Shown piece by piece: positions 1 through 7,184 of a DNA stretch of 8,113 nucleotides. Both the position numbers and the translations under genes were made by a program. Source of the DNA: Thiotrichaceae bacterium (GTDB lineage: Bacteria; Pseudomonadota; Gammaproteobacteria; Thiotrichales; Thiotrichaceae). Positions within the stretch are counted from its first letter, which is position 1, and each line of letters starts with the position of its first letter. The notes under the pieces are model-generated. The model was given only the letters and a program-made list of their open reading frames with translations. It was not told the origin of the DNA and did not search any database. The stretch spans positions 1 to 8,113 of the forward strand of contig JANTHA010000092.1 in NCBI GenBank assembly GCA_024762625.1. Direction: 5' to 3'.

Positions 1-23
1 TCTCTCTGAAACCTGTTCATTAG

Positions 24-99
24 GTCCCCATCGTCTAGAGGCCTAGGACACCGCCCTTTCACGGCGGTAACCGGGGTTCGAACCCCCGTGGGGACGCCA
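24..99 (+). tRNA. tRNA-Glu, anticodon UUC
   Basis: This is a complete 76-nt tRNA gene with an encoded CCA end. The acceptor stem pairs 24-30 (GTCCCCA) with 89-95 (TGGGGAC). The anticodon stem pairs 51-55 (CCGCC) with 63-67 (GGCGG), and the seven-base loop 56-62 places TTC at 58-60, so it reads GAA/GAG codons. The T arm pairs 72-76 with 84-88 around the standard loop TTCGAAC. Base 96 is the discriminator G and 97-99 is CCA. Its promoter would lie before the window. I see no copy of the tRNA 3' end further on, so there is no sign of an element integrated here. Confidence 0.98.
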
Positions 100-108
100 T
101 ATTCCTTG

Positions 109-137
109 ATTTATCGCCGCTTTATGCGGCGGTAAAT
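109..137 (+). terminator. Probable terminator hairpin behind tRNA-Glu
   Basis: Positions 109-120 pair with 126-137 around the loop TTTAT. The core CGCCGC/GCGGCG is perfect, followed by one T-G pair and five A-T pairs. It begins 10 nt after the tRNA CCA end, a natural place for transcription to stop. The bases after the stem (TCAAATTTTA) are only moderately T-rich, so this is a probable rather than a textbook intrinsic terminator. Confidence 0.5.
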
Positions 138-192
138 TCAAATTTTACGCCAAGTTCGCTATTCCCATTAGCCAGAGAAAAGTAACCAAAAC

Positions 193-256
193 GTGTGCGA
201 ACTAATTGGTGTGCGAACTAATAAGTGCGCGAACTAATAAGTGCGCGAACTGAAAA
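193..256. repeat. Four 16-bp tandem repeats with a near-palindromic core
   Basis: Copies lie at 193-208, 209-224, 225-240 and 241-256. The third reads GTGCGCGAACTAATAA; the first two have GTGTGCG in place of GTGCGCG, and the last two thirds of copy 4 diverge into an A-run. Across the copy boundary, AGTGCGCGAACT (224-235) matches its own reverse complement at 10 of 12 positions around CGCG. The pattern could be a protein-binding array or a plain minisatellite. The copies abut, so there are no spacers of the CRISPR kind. Confidence 0.85.
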
Positions 257-297
257 AAACGCCACCTTCTAAAAGCCTCCTGTGGATCATTGCGTTT

Positions 298-361
298 GTT
301 TGGCGCATCCATACGCCAAACTCCGGCCAGCTAAAGCTGTAGTCTCGCCTACGGCTCGTAG
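298..361. repeat. Cluster of three small perfect hairpins
   Basis: Three inverted repeats follow one another: GTTTGGCG/CGCCAAAC (298-305 and 314-321, 8-nt loop), CAGCT/AGCTG (328-332 and 335-339) and CTACG/CGTAG (349-353 and 357-361). No T-run follows on either strand, so it is not a terminator. It resembles an extragenic palindromic repeat or a worn fragment of a small mobile element. I do not recognise the family. Confidence 0.5.
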
Positions 362-560
362 CCATACACCAATTTCAACAAGAAAGTCAGTCTTTATAGG
401 CTACGAAATCAACCGAGGAGTTATGGATCGTAATGATACTAAATCCTAATTAGGACACTATCAGTCTGAATAGAATATAAAAGTTGTCAATGAAATTGCG
501 CTTTGACATAAAAGAATCACCGCGAGAATCAAATCAAAAACGCCAGAAATTGCGTGAAAT

Positions 561-1970
561 TCAAGTCGGCAAATGCAATCTCACCCGCGCCCCAACATAA
601 GGCGATACAAGCAATTCAATCTTGCCGCCAATAGCTTCGACAATTTCGGTGCTGACCGCCAGTCCAATACCCTGTCCGTCTGTTTTGCTGTCGGCGCGGA
701 TGCCGCGTTGCAATAGTTCCGACGGGTTTTTATCGGGGAAGCCGAGTCCGTCGTCGTCTATGTCGATAATTAGCATGTCGCCATCCTGATGCGCGGTGAT
801 TTCGACAATTTTTTCACAGAAGCGGCAGGCGTTGTTAATCAGGTTGCCAAAGACTTCCATCATGTCGTCTGTATCCATGCGGCATTTGGCGTCATCGTCA
901 ACATGAATAACAAACTCGAAGGGTTTGTCGCGATAGACTTTCAGGAGTGGATCCTTTAAACGGTAGATAATGGGGCGTACCGATTTTAATTGAGTGATGG
1001 TTCCCTGATCATTGACAACGGCTCGGCGCAACTGGTAGGCGACGATGTCGTTCATGCGTTGTACCTGATTACTGACGGTCTCGTTGTGGTTTTTGTCAGC
1101 GCTGTTTTGCAATACGGACAAGGGTGTTTTCAGGCTGTGGGCAAGATCATCAAGCGCATCGCGATAACGTTGTTTCTGACCTTTTTCGGCGTTGATCAGT
1201 GCGTTAACGGCGCTTTTGACGGCGGCCAATTCAGTTGGGTAGTTATTACTGATCAGTTGTTGTTCGCCCGCTTCTATGTTTTTGATTTCATTTTCGAACT
1301 GTTTAATCGGTTTGATTACCAGATAACTGCTGACCAGTTGCGCCAGCAGCACCAGTATGGTTGTGATGCCGAATAGCAGCAAGATATTTCTGAGGATTTC
1401 ATCGCGACCTTTTTGTAGCGCCGCAGCGGATTTGGCGAGTATCAGCTGGTAGTTTCCATAAGGCTTATAGCTAAAGCCGCGCGCATAGACGATGTAGGTC
1501 TCTGCGCCGTCCAGTTTGGATATATTGCGTCCCAGCGTATCTTCCGGACTCAGAATGTCAGCGCCTTCCTGGTCGCTGGGCATTTTCAGATTGAAGGTGG
1601 TGAAGACCCGTTGCTTGTCCTTGGAAAACCGGTCGGCGCTGATGTCGTTAAACGGGTATTGGCTATGCCAAACGATGTTGCCGGTCTGGATGTTCTGAAT
1701 GTAGGCGTATTTGTTGGCGTTCAGTTTGGTGAAATTGTGTTTAACCAGAAAAGCCAGAAAGTCGTTTTTGGAGTTCTTGTCGATAACAAACTTGCCATCC
1801 TTGAAGTCAAGATAACCAAGCAGTTCCAGACCGGATTCGCTTAATTCTTTCTTTTCGGTTTCGATAATGCGGTGTTGCGTGATGTAATAGAGCGCACCCC
1901 CCAGGATGATAATGCCCAGACCGATTATCGCCAGCGCGCTCAGAAATTGTCTGCTTCTTAGAGAGGTCAA
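561..1970 (-). CDS. phoQ: PhoQ-like sensor histidine kinase
   Basis: This is an inner-membrane sensor kinase of 469 residues. One membrane helix lies at about 9-31, a periplasmic sensor domain at about 32-192, a second helix at about 193-217, and a HAMP-like linker follows. The phosphoacceptor is His278 in AHSLKTPLSVLQ, the H-box form typical of PhoQ. The ATPase domain shows the N box (GNLINNACRFC, 375-385), the G1 box DDDGLG (405-410) and the G2 box GQGIGLA (432-438). The sensor domain holds an acidic stretch (about 133-144), but it is weaker than the E. coli PhoQ acidic patch, so the signal may differ. The start is TTG (1970-1968), two codons after the phoP stop and in the same frame, with no clear Shine-Dalgarno sequence, so translation is probably coupled to phoP. 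PhoQ is the closest match I can see; a related kinase is the alternative. Confidence 0.85.
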   Translation of the reverse strand: MTSLRSRQFLSALAIIGLGIIILGGALYYITQHRIIETEKKELSESGLELLGYLDFKDGKFVIDKNSKNDFLAFLVKHNFTKLNANKYAYIQNIQTGNIVWHSQYPFNDISADRFSKDKQRVFTTFNLKMPSDQEGADILSPEDTLGRNISKLDGAETYIVYARGFSYKPYGNYQLILAKSAAALQKGRDEILRNILLLFGITTILVLLAQLVSSYLVIKPIKQFENEIKNIEAGEQQLISNNYPTELAAVKSAVNALINAEKGQKQRYRDALDDLAHSLKTPLSVLQNSADKNHNETVSNQVQRMNDIVAYQLRRAVVNDQGTITQLKSVRPIIYRLKDPLLKVYRDKPFEFVIHVDDDAKCRMDTDDMMEVFGNLINNACRFCEKIVEITAHQDGDMLIIDIDDDGLGFPDKNPSELLQRGIRADSKTDGQGIGLAVSTEIVEAIGGKIELLVSPYVGARVRLHLPT

Positions 1971-1976
1971 ACCGGT

Positions 1977-2663
1977 TTATGCTTCAGTATTTCGCGACAG
2001 GGTAAAACGGTATCCTCGGCCACGCAGGGTTTCAATCGGGTTGATGGTATTATCGGGGTCCAGTTTCATTCGCAGTCGACGAATAAAGACTTCGATTACA
2101 TTACTGTCACGGTCGGATTCATCATCATACATGCTTTCGGTCAAATCCGTTTTGGAAATTACCTCGCCGGCATGCATCATGAGATGCTCAATCACCTTGT
2201 ATTCATAGGCCGTCAGTGAAATTTCGTTATCATTCACCAATAAACGTTGTTCAGAGGTATTAAGACGGATAGGGCCACATGAAAATTCAGCCTGTGACCA
2301 GCGACCGGTGCGCCGCAGCAGGGCGCGCATTCGGGCGAGCAATTCTTCATGATGAAAAGGCTTGTCAACGTAATCGTCGGCTCCGGCTTCAAGTCCTTCT
2401 ACACGGTTCTGCCAGCGGGTGCGCGCTGTCAGTATAATAACCGGGTAGTCTTTTCCTTTGGCGCGTAATTGTTTGATGATATCCAGGCCGCTGACTTCCG
2501 GCAGTCCCAGATCTATAATGGCGAGATCAATTGGATATTCCAGCGCCAGATACAGGCCCTGAGCTCCTTCGGAGGCTGCGTCTACGACAAAACCGGCGTT
2601 TTGTATCGAATCGGTAAGCTGTTCGCGAATATCCGTATCGTCTTCAACAACTAGTACTCTCAT
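1977..2663 (-). CDS. phoP: PhoP-like OmpR-family response regulator
   Basis: This is a cytoplasmic DNA-binding regulator of 228 residues, normal for the OmpR/PhoB family. The receiver domain (about 1-120) has the acidic pair Asp8-Asp9, the phosphoacceptor Asp51 (IIDLGLP), Thr79 and Lys101 (DKPF). The C-terminal winged helix (about 128-224) contains LTAYEYKVIEHL and ends with the typical LRGRGYRF. The opening MRVLVVEDD and the DLGLP motif recall E. coli PhoP. The ATG at 2663 follows AAGGGGA at a good distance. It would be phosphorylated by the kinase encoded just downstream, with 7 nt or fewer between the genes. It has a 221-bp upstream region with palindromes that could serve autoregulation. 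Family assignment is firm; the PhoP label rests on resemblance, its partner and the neighbourhood. Confidence 0.88.
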   Translation of the reverse strand: MRVLVVEDDTDIREQLTDSIQNAGFVVDAASEGAQGLYLALEYPIDLAIIDLGLPEVSGLDIIKQLRAKGKDYPVIILTARTRWQNRVEGLEAGADDYVDKPFHHEELLARMRALLRRTGRWSQAEFSCGPIRLNTSEQRLLVNDNEISLTAYEYKVIEHLMMHAGEVISKTDLTESMYDDESDRDSNVIEVFIRRLRMKLDPDNTINPIETLRGRGYRFTLSRNTEA

Positions 2664-2808
2664 GAAATCCCCTTTGAAAAATTCCTAAAACCCTAATTGG
2701 CTATGTTAGCCTGTCATTCCTTTTACCTAAGTACATATTGATAGTAAACACATTAGCTCATTTATCCAGAACTGATTCCTTTTTTAAGCAGTCAATTGAG
2801 GATTTTAG

Positions 2809-2863
2809 ATTATACACAGTAACTGTCTGTTTAAATAGATATTATCTATCCATATTGTTTAAA
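2809..2863 (-). promoter_or_regulatory. Candidate phoP promoter and operator region
   Basis: On the minus strand a perfect TATAAT lies at 2814-2809, which would give a leader of about 140 nt before phoP; no good -35 box is visible. Directly upstream lie ACAGT-A-ACTGT (2816-2826), then the perfect 15-bp palindrome ATAGATA-T-TATCTAT (2835-2849). TGTTTAAA occurs in direct orientation at 2828-2835 and 2856-2863, start to start 28 bp. GTTTA resembles half of the enterobacterial PhoP box, but the 11-bp spacing of that box is absent. Binding by PhoP or another regulator is inference. Confidence 0.4.
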
Positions 2864-2884
2864 AGGCTCCAAAAAGGGGAGTTA

Positions 2885-3334
2885 TTAGAGCCCGGATTTG
2901 GCAAAGGTTTGCATACCGCAACCAACGGTAATGAATTTTAATTCGCCCTTGTCTTCCAGAAATTTAACCAGATGGCAGTCTGGGTTGGTATAGGTTGCCT
3001 TTTTCCGTATGGACAGAATTCTTCCACTGAATAATGTTTTTATAACAGAAACAACCTCTAGCGTATTGATTGATTGTGTTGCGACCGTTCGCTTTATTGG
3101 AATATTTAGTACATCAGCATGGGCCGGTAGCAACAGGTTGGCGATTACCAATAGCACCATGAGTGATTTTCGTGGTTTTAAATTAGCTCTAGGAAGCAAT
3201 AGTGCTCGAGGCAGCAATAGTGCTCCAGGCAGTTTTATTATTTTTCTAATCGGCTTTGTTCTTGCTCCAGGCTGTATTTTAGCGCCAGGCGGTTTTAGCC
3301 GGAAAAAAGGGTAATTTCGTAAAAAACGCCCCAT
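2885..3334 (-). CDS. Small exported PepSY-like protein with a repeat leader
   Basis: The reading frame encodes 149 residues. Residues 74-149 look like a small PepSY-type periplasmic domain: a helix (LEVVSVIKTLF), then GRILSI, and a strand pair around a cysteine pair (C120, C139) that could form a disulfide. A hydrophobic stretch at 59-70 followed by AHA-D (cut after 73) looks like a signal peptide. Before it, residues 15-58 form an unusual basic leader of P-G/R-A hexapeptide repeats. The ATG at 3334 is preceded by GGGGA four bases away; the internal ATG at 3160 (Met59) would give an ordinary signal peptide but lacks a visible Shine-Dalgarno sequence. PepSY proteins often accompany two-component systems and restrain proteases or sensors; that role here is inference from its place just upstream of phoP. 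The PepSY assignment is by eye. Confidence 0.65.
   Translation of the reverse strand: MGRFLRNYPFFRLKPPGAKIQPGARTKPIRKIIKLPGALLLPRALLLPRANLKPRKSLMVLLVIANLLLPAHADVLNIPIKRTVATQSINTLEVVSVIKTLFSGRILSIRKKATYTNPDCHLVKFLEDKGELKFITVGCGMQTFAKSGL
3177..3308. repeat. Degenerate 18-bp tandem repeats inside the PepSY-like gene
   Basis: Units of 18 bp lie at 3177-3194, 3195-3212, 3213-3230, 3255-3272, 3273-3290 and 3291-3308, with a 24-bp stretch between the third and fourth. Units two and three (AGCAATAGTGCTCGAGGC and the same with CTCC) differ at one base; the others keep mainly the end GCTCCAGGC. Being a multiple of three, the units code for a hexapeptide of the type PRALLL or PGAKIQ on the minus strand and keep the frame open. 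Confidence 0.75.
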
Positions 3335-3352
3335 GATGTCCCCAGGAATGTA

Positions 3353-3358
3353 ATTATA
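3353..3358 (-). promoter_or_regulatory. Candidate -10 box for the PepSY-like gene
   Basis: The minus strand reads TATAAT here, inside the 10-bp palindrome AATTATAATT. Transcription would begin about 12 nt before the ATG at 3334, leaving just room for its Shine-Dalgarno sequence. No recognisable -35 box lies at the right distance, so the call is weak. Confidence 0.3.
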
Positions 3359-3407
3359 ATTGTTTTGAGGCTCGCCCCGATGCTATTTGCTGTTTATTGT
3401 CTGGATT

Positions 3408-3459
3408 AGCCTGCGGGTTTTATAGCATGGTTTGAATTAACCAAAGCTGAACGCAGGCT
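3408..3459. repeat. Nested inverted repeat between the DUF1287 and PepSY genes
   Basis: AGCCTGCG (3408-3415) has an exact inverted copy at 3452-3459. Inside, TGGTT/AACCA (3428-3432 and 3439-3443) can form a second stem, extended by AGC/GCT beyond a small bulge. Neither strand has a T-run behind it, so it is not a clear terminator; it may stabilise the end of the DUF1287 message or be a binding site. Confidence 0.4.
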
Positions 3460-3500
3460 TTAAGTTTAAATGATTGACTTTGGCTTGTTGAAAAACGCAA

Positions 3501-4163
3501 TTAGCGCAGTGGCTGATATCGGTAATGTCCGGTAATTTTCATTTTAAAAAGAATATCTTCCAGCTTTGGCCCCTTGCCGATATTGTGAACAATCAGTGGT
3601 CGTTTGTGATCTTCACTTAATTTGTTGACGATAATGCCGATATGAGGGACGCCTGGCTGGATATCCCAGGTAACCATGTCGCCCGGAAGGTAATCACTGG
3701 CGTGGCGACTAATGGGCAACTCCAGACCGTTACGCGCAAAGAATACCCTTAGATTAAGCACCCGGCGGTGGTCAATATTGGGGTCGGGCGCATTGCGTTC
3801 CCATTTTGCCAGATTAGGATATTGCTGGAAATTTTTCCACATATCCTTATGAACGCGTTGCTGCAAGTCGATGCCGAGTCTGCGGTAGGCGCGTACGACG
3901 ACATCCGTACACACGCCAATATCGTCCGGCACATCGCCCCAGGGATAGGCGATTTTTCGATAAGAGCCATCATAAGTGACTTTGTGTCGAAGCCTCTCCA
4001 GCGCGGCTTCGACCAGCTTCATCGCAAACAGGTCGCTTTCAAAGCTATCCGGTGGAAAGTTGTTGTTGAATGATGAACCTAACGATGCGGCATTGACGAA
4101 TGAAGCTTGCATGGTCAAGCCCAAAACCAGGCTAAGCGACAGCAGGTTTTTTTTGATAGTCAT
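3501..4163 (-). CDS. DUF1287 (YijF-like) exported protein
   Basis: The product has 220 residues and matches the DUF1287 family, which includes E. coli YijF. A signal peptide is clear: a lysine-rich start, a hydrophobic core (about 7-19) and VNA-AS, with cleavage after 25. Family motifs seen in order are VTYDGSYRKIAYPWGDVP (62-79), GVCTD with Cys85, PDPNIDHRRVLNL (126-138), PGDMVTW, PHIGI with His174, and IVHNIGKGP (191-199). The Cys and His placement suggests an NlpC/P60-like cysteine hydrolase fold acting on the cell wall, but the family's substrate is not known to me. The ATG at 4163 follows AGGGGG, a good ribosome site. Before the MITE landed, this gene would have started about 25 bp after the roxA stop, so it was probably co-transcribed with purB and roxA. 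Confidence 0.88.
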   Translation of the reverse strand: MTIKKNLLSLSLVLGLTMQASFVNAASLGSSFNNNFPPDSFESDLFAMKLVEAALERLRHKVTYDGSYRKIAYPWGDVPDDIGVCTDVVVRAYRRLGIDLQQRVHKDMWKNFQQYPNLAKWERNAPDPNIDHRRVLNLRVFFARNGLELPISRHASDYLPGDMVTWDIQPGVPHIGIIVNKLSEDHKRPLIVHNIGKGPKLEDILFKMKITGHYRYQPLR

Positions 4164-4190
4164 GATATTTTCCCCCTAAAATAGTGTTCA

Positions 4191-4379
4191 GGGCATCTCT
4201 ATTAATTGTCTTTTCATCCGATTTCTGCGTTGGATGAATTTCTCGACAACTGCTCCTGCGTTGCCCTACTACGGTACATCCATGTACCTATGCGATCCTC
4301 ATGTATTACTTATACATTGCGGTTCTCGAAATCCATCCGCCTTGAACTCGAACGAAAATCCTAATTTATAGAGGTGCCA
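4191..4379. mobile_element. 189-bp MITE-like element with a TTCA target duplication
   Basis: The ends are imperfect inverted repeats: GGGCATCTCTATTAATT on the left, and TGGCACCTCTATAAATT when the right end is read inward. TTCA flanks it on both sides (4187-4190 and 4380-4383). Inside are further inverted repeats: TTCATCC/GGATGAA (4213-4219, 4232-4238), GGTACAT/ATGTACC (4273-4279, 4282-4288), ATGTAT/ATACAT (4301-4306, 4312-4317) and a long-range pair 4232-4242 with 4328-4338 (10 of 11). It is far too short to code for a transposase, so it would need one supplied by a related insertion sequence elsewhere. The right-hand TTCA contains the roxA stop codon. A related palindrome lies at 7929-7964. 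Confidence 0.8.
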
Positions 4380-4380
4380 T

Positions 4381-5604
4381 TCAGTCTTTTTGGCCCGGCT
4401 GAACCGGATACAGGCCGCCTTCGGCAACGAGTCGCTCAAATAGCGAATTGAAATCCGTGTCTTGCATAAGCACTGAAAGCGAACCGGCTGTGTAGAAATA
4501 ATCCGAGCACAGCATCTGGATGGTTTTTTTATATTTGATTGGCAGAACGGTATGCTGACCATCCGCGAAGAAATGGATTCTAACATTTTCTGACGTATTT
4601 GTCTTCTGGAGTGCTGGCGTTTCATCCTCAATATAGCCAAAACGCAACCAGCTTTCGCGTTCATATTCTACTTTGGGATTGTATTGATAACGACCGGATT
4701 GCAATGCATCATGATCAAGCGGCGCAAGCGTATCGCCACGGGTTTCAGTCAGGTATTTCCCCAGCCAGAGACCGAGGTTGTTTTGCAGGAAGCCAGGCTG
4801 CGACTGAATGCTATTGATAATCATGGCGGATAGTTTTTTAATGTCGTCGCGACTGATTTCGCCAGGTGATGCGCTCATCTGGCGTCCGGCATCGCTGAAA
4901 CGTTGCTTGAATTCAGCTTGAGCGCTAAATGATTCCACCCAGGCCTGGAGCAACTCCTGTTTGCTTGGTGCGCGAAAACCGACCGAAAAAGTCATGCATT
5001 CTCCCTCGGCAATGCCATAATGCGGCACATTGGGTGGAAGGTAAAGCATGTCGCCAGGTTCCAGCAGCCATTCCTGATCAGCGTCAAATTCAGCCAGAAT
5101 GCTAAGAGAAATGTCCGGAATGGTTGCCTTTGGGTAGTCCTCGCGGGTGATGATTTTCCAGCGGCGCTTGCCCATGCCCTGGATCAGGAATACATCATAA
5201 TCATCCGTATGCGGCCCAACCGATCCCTGATTGGCGGCATAACTGACCATCAGGTCGTCAATGCGCCAGTCGGGGATGAAGCGAAACGGCTCGATCAGGT
5301 TGCCCAGTTCGGGCACATAACGCTCCAGGTCATTGATCAGAAATGTCCAGTGTGTATCGGGCAGTGTGGTGAAGTCTTCATCCGTAAAGGGCGAGTGTTT
5401 TGTCTGCCAGCGTTGTTTTTCGGGCGGCAGGTCGTGCTCCACGATAATGCGCGAGGGTGCATCGCTATCGACCGCCAGCCCCGCCAGTTCTTCCGGCGTG
5501 AAGGGCGCTTCAAAATCTTCAAAAGCGCCGCGCACCACCAGTGGTTTTTGTTGCCAATATTCAGCCAGAAATTGTTCCGGGCTGATGTCGCCAAGTACGG
5601 ACAT
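4381..5604 (-). CDS. roxA: Ribosomal protein uL16 arginine hydroxylase
   Basis: The product has 407 residues and is a JmjC-type, Fe(II)- and 2-oxoglutarate-dependent oxygenase of the YcfD/RoxA family, which hydroxylates an arginine of ribosomal protein uL16 in the cytoplasm. The iron ligands are His132 and Asp134 (GPHTDDYDVF) and His195 (NVPHYG); Arg147 (GKRRW) fits the residue that holds 2-oxoglutarate. The N-terminal motif YWQQKPLVVRG is typical of the family. The C-terminal half (about 215-400) would carry the dimerisation and winged-helix parts. It is somewhat longer than E. coli RoxA (373 residues). The ATG starts 6 nt after the purB stop without a clear Shine-Dalgarno sequence, pointing to translational coupling. 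The TGA stop at 4383-4381 lies in the MITE target duplication, so the protein is intact. Confidence 0.93.
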   Translation of the reverse strand: MSVLGDISPEQFLAEYWQQKPLVVRGAFEDFEAPFTPEELAGLAVDSDAPSRIIVEHDLPPEKQRWQTKHSPFTDEDFTTLPDTHWTFLINDLERYVPELGNLIEPFRFIPDWRIDDLMVSYAANQGSVGPHTDDYDVFLIQGMGKRRWKIITREDYPKATIPDISLSILAEFDADQEWLLEPGDMLYLPPNVPHYGIAEGECMTFSVGFRAPSKQELLQAWVESFSAQAEFKQRFSDAGRQMSASPGEISRDDIKKLSAMIINSIQSQPGFLQNNLGLWLGKYLTETRGDTLAPLDHDALQSGRYQYNPKVEYERESWLRFGYIEDETPALQKTNTSENVRIHFFADGQHTVLPIKYKKTIQMLCSDYFYTAGSLSVLMQDTDFNSLFERLVAEGGLYPVQPGQKD

Positions 5605-5610
5605 GTAAAA

Positions 5611-7050
<1,440 letters not shown>

Positions 7051-7101
7051 TCAATACGGCGTTTCTATGTGCAGAAAGGTGTATTTCGTCTGGATTTGCA
7101 T

Positions 7102-7107
7102 TAGAAT
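7102..7107 (+). promoter_or_regulatory. Candidate -10 box for adk
   Basis: TAGAAT lies about 78 bases before the adk ATG in the spacer shared with purB. It is the best -10 match I can find on this strand, but no good -35 box accompanies it, so the real promoter may be elsewhere in the spacer. Confidence 0.22.
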
Positions 7108-7144
7108 AGCCGCGCTTTTGCCTGAGACCGTTATGAAATCAAGG

Positions 7145-7163
7145 AATCAGGTTCTGATTAACC
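7145..7163 (+). promoter_or_regulatory. Two overlapping, exclusive hairpins in the adk leader
   Basis: AATCAG (7145-7150) pairs perfectly with CTGATT (7154-7159) around a 3-nt loop. GGTT (7150-7153) can instead pair with AACC (7160-7163). The two cannot form together. They sit 20-40 nt before the adk start, ahead of the ribosome site AGGAAA. They may be an operator or a small leader structure; both stems are short and could be chance. Confidence 0.3.
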
Positions 7164-7184
7164 CATTTTAAACAGGAAAAAAAC

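Larger units (their letters stand above)
100..560. other. Gene-free, repeat-rich spacer between tRNA-Glu and phoQ
   Basis: I find no credible protein gene on either strand in these 461 bases. They hold the tRNA hairpin, four 16-bp tandem repeats (193-256), three close hairpins (298-361) and a perfect 12-bp palindrome TCCTAATTAGGA at 444-455. CGTAGCC at 357-363 also has an inverted copy at 399-405. On the minus strand GGTGGCG followed by seven T (260-253) could end the phoQ transcript about 300 nt past its stop, but I find only a weak stem for it. No strong terminator lies directly behind phoQ. Confidence 0.6.

Noticed and set aside
193..256. A CRISPR-like array
   Set aside because: The 16-bp units abut with no spacers, and no cas gene is in the window.
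24..256. A tRNA-linked integration site
   Set aside because: No copy of the tRNA 3' end, integrase gene or island boundary is seen in the window.
423..449. An eight-codon ORF after GAGGAG as a leader peptide
   Set aside because: The ribosome site is only two bases from the ATG, no gene follows on that strand, and the peptide has no attenuator-type codon run.
503..508. TTGACA as a plus-strand -35 box
   Set aside because: No acceptable -10 box follows at 16-18 bp, and the next plus-strand gene is more than 6 kb away.
990..1376. A 128-codon plus-strand frame across the kinase gene
   Set aside because: It runs antisense to the kinase coding region, including the H-box, and has no ribosome site or family likeness.
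2738..2941. A 67-codon plus-strand frame in the phoP upstream region
   Set aside because: It starts with TTG, has no ribosome site, overlaps the end of the PepSY-like gene and has no recognisable features.
4299..4664. A 121-codon minus-strand frame running from roxA into the MITE
   Set aside because: It is an out-of-frame shadow of the roxA C-terminus; the roxA frame itself ends cleanly at the TGA.
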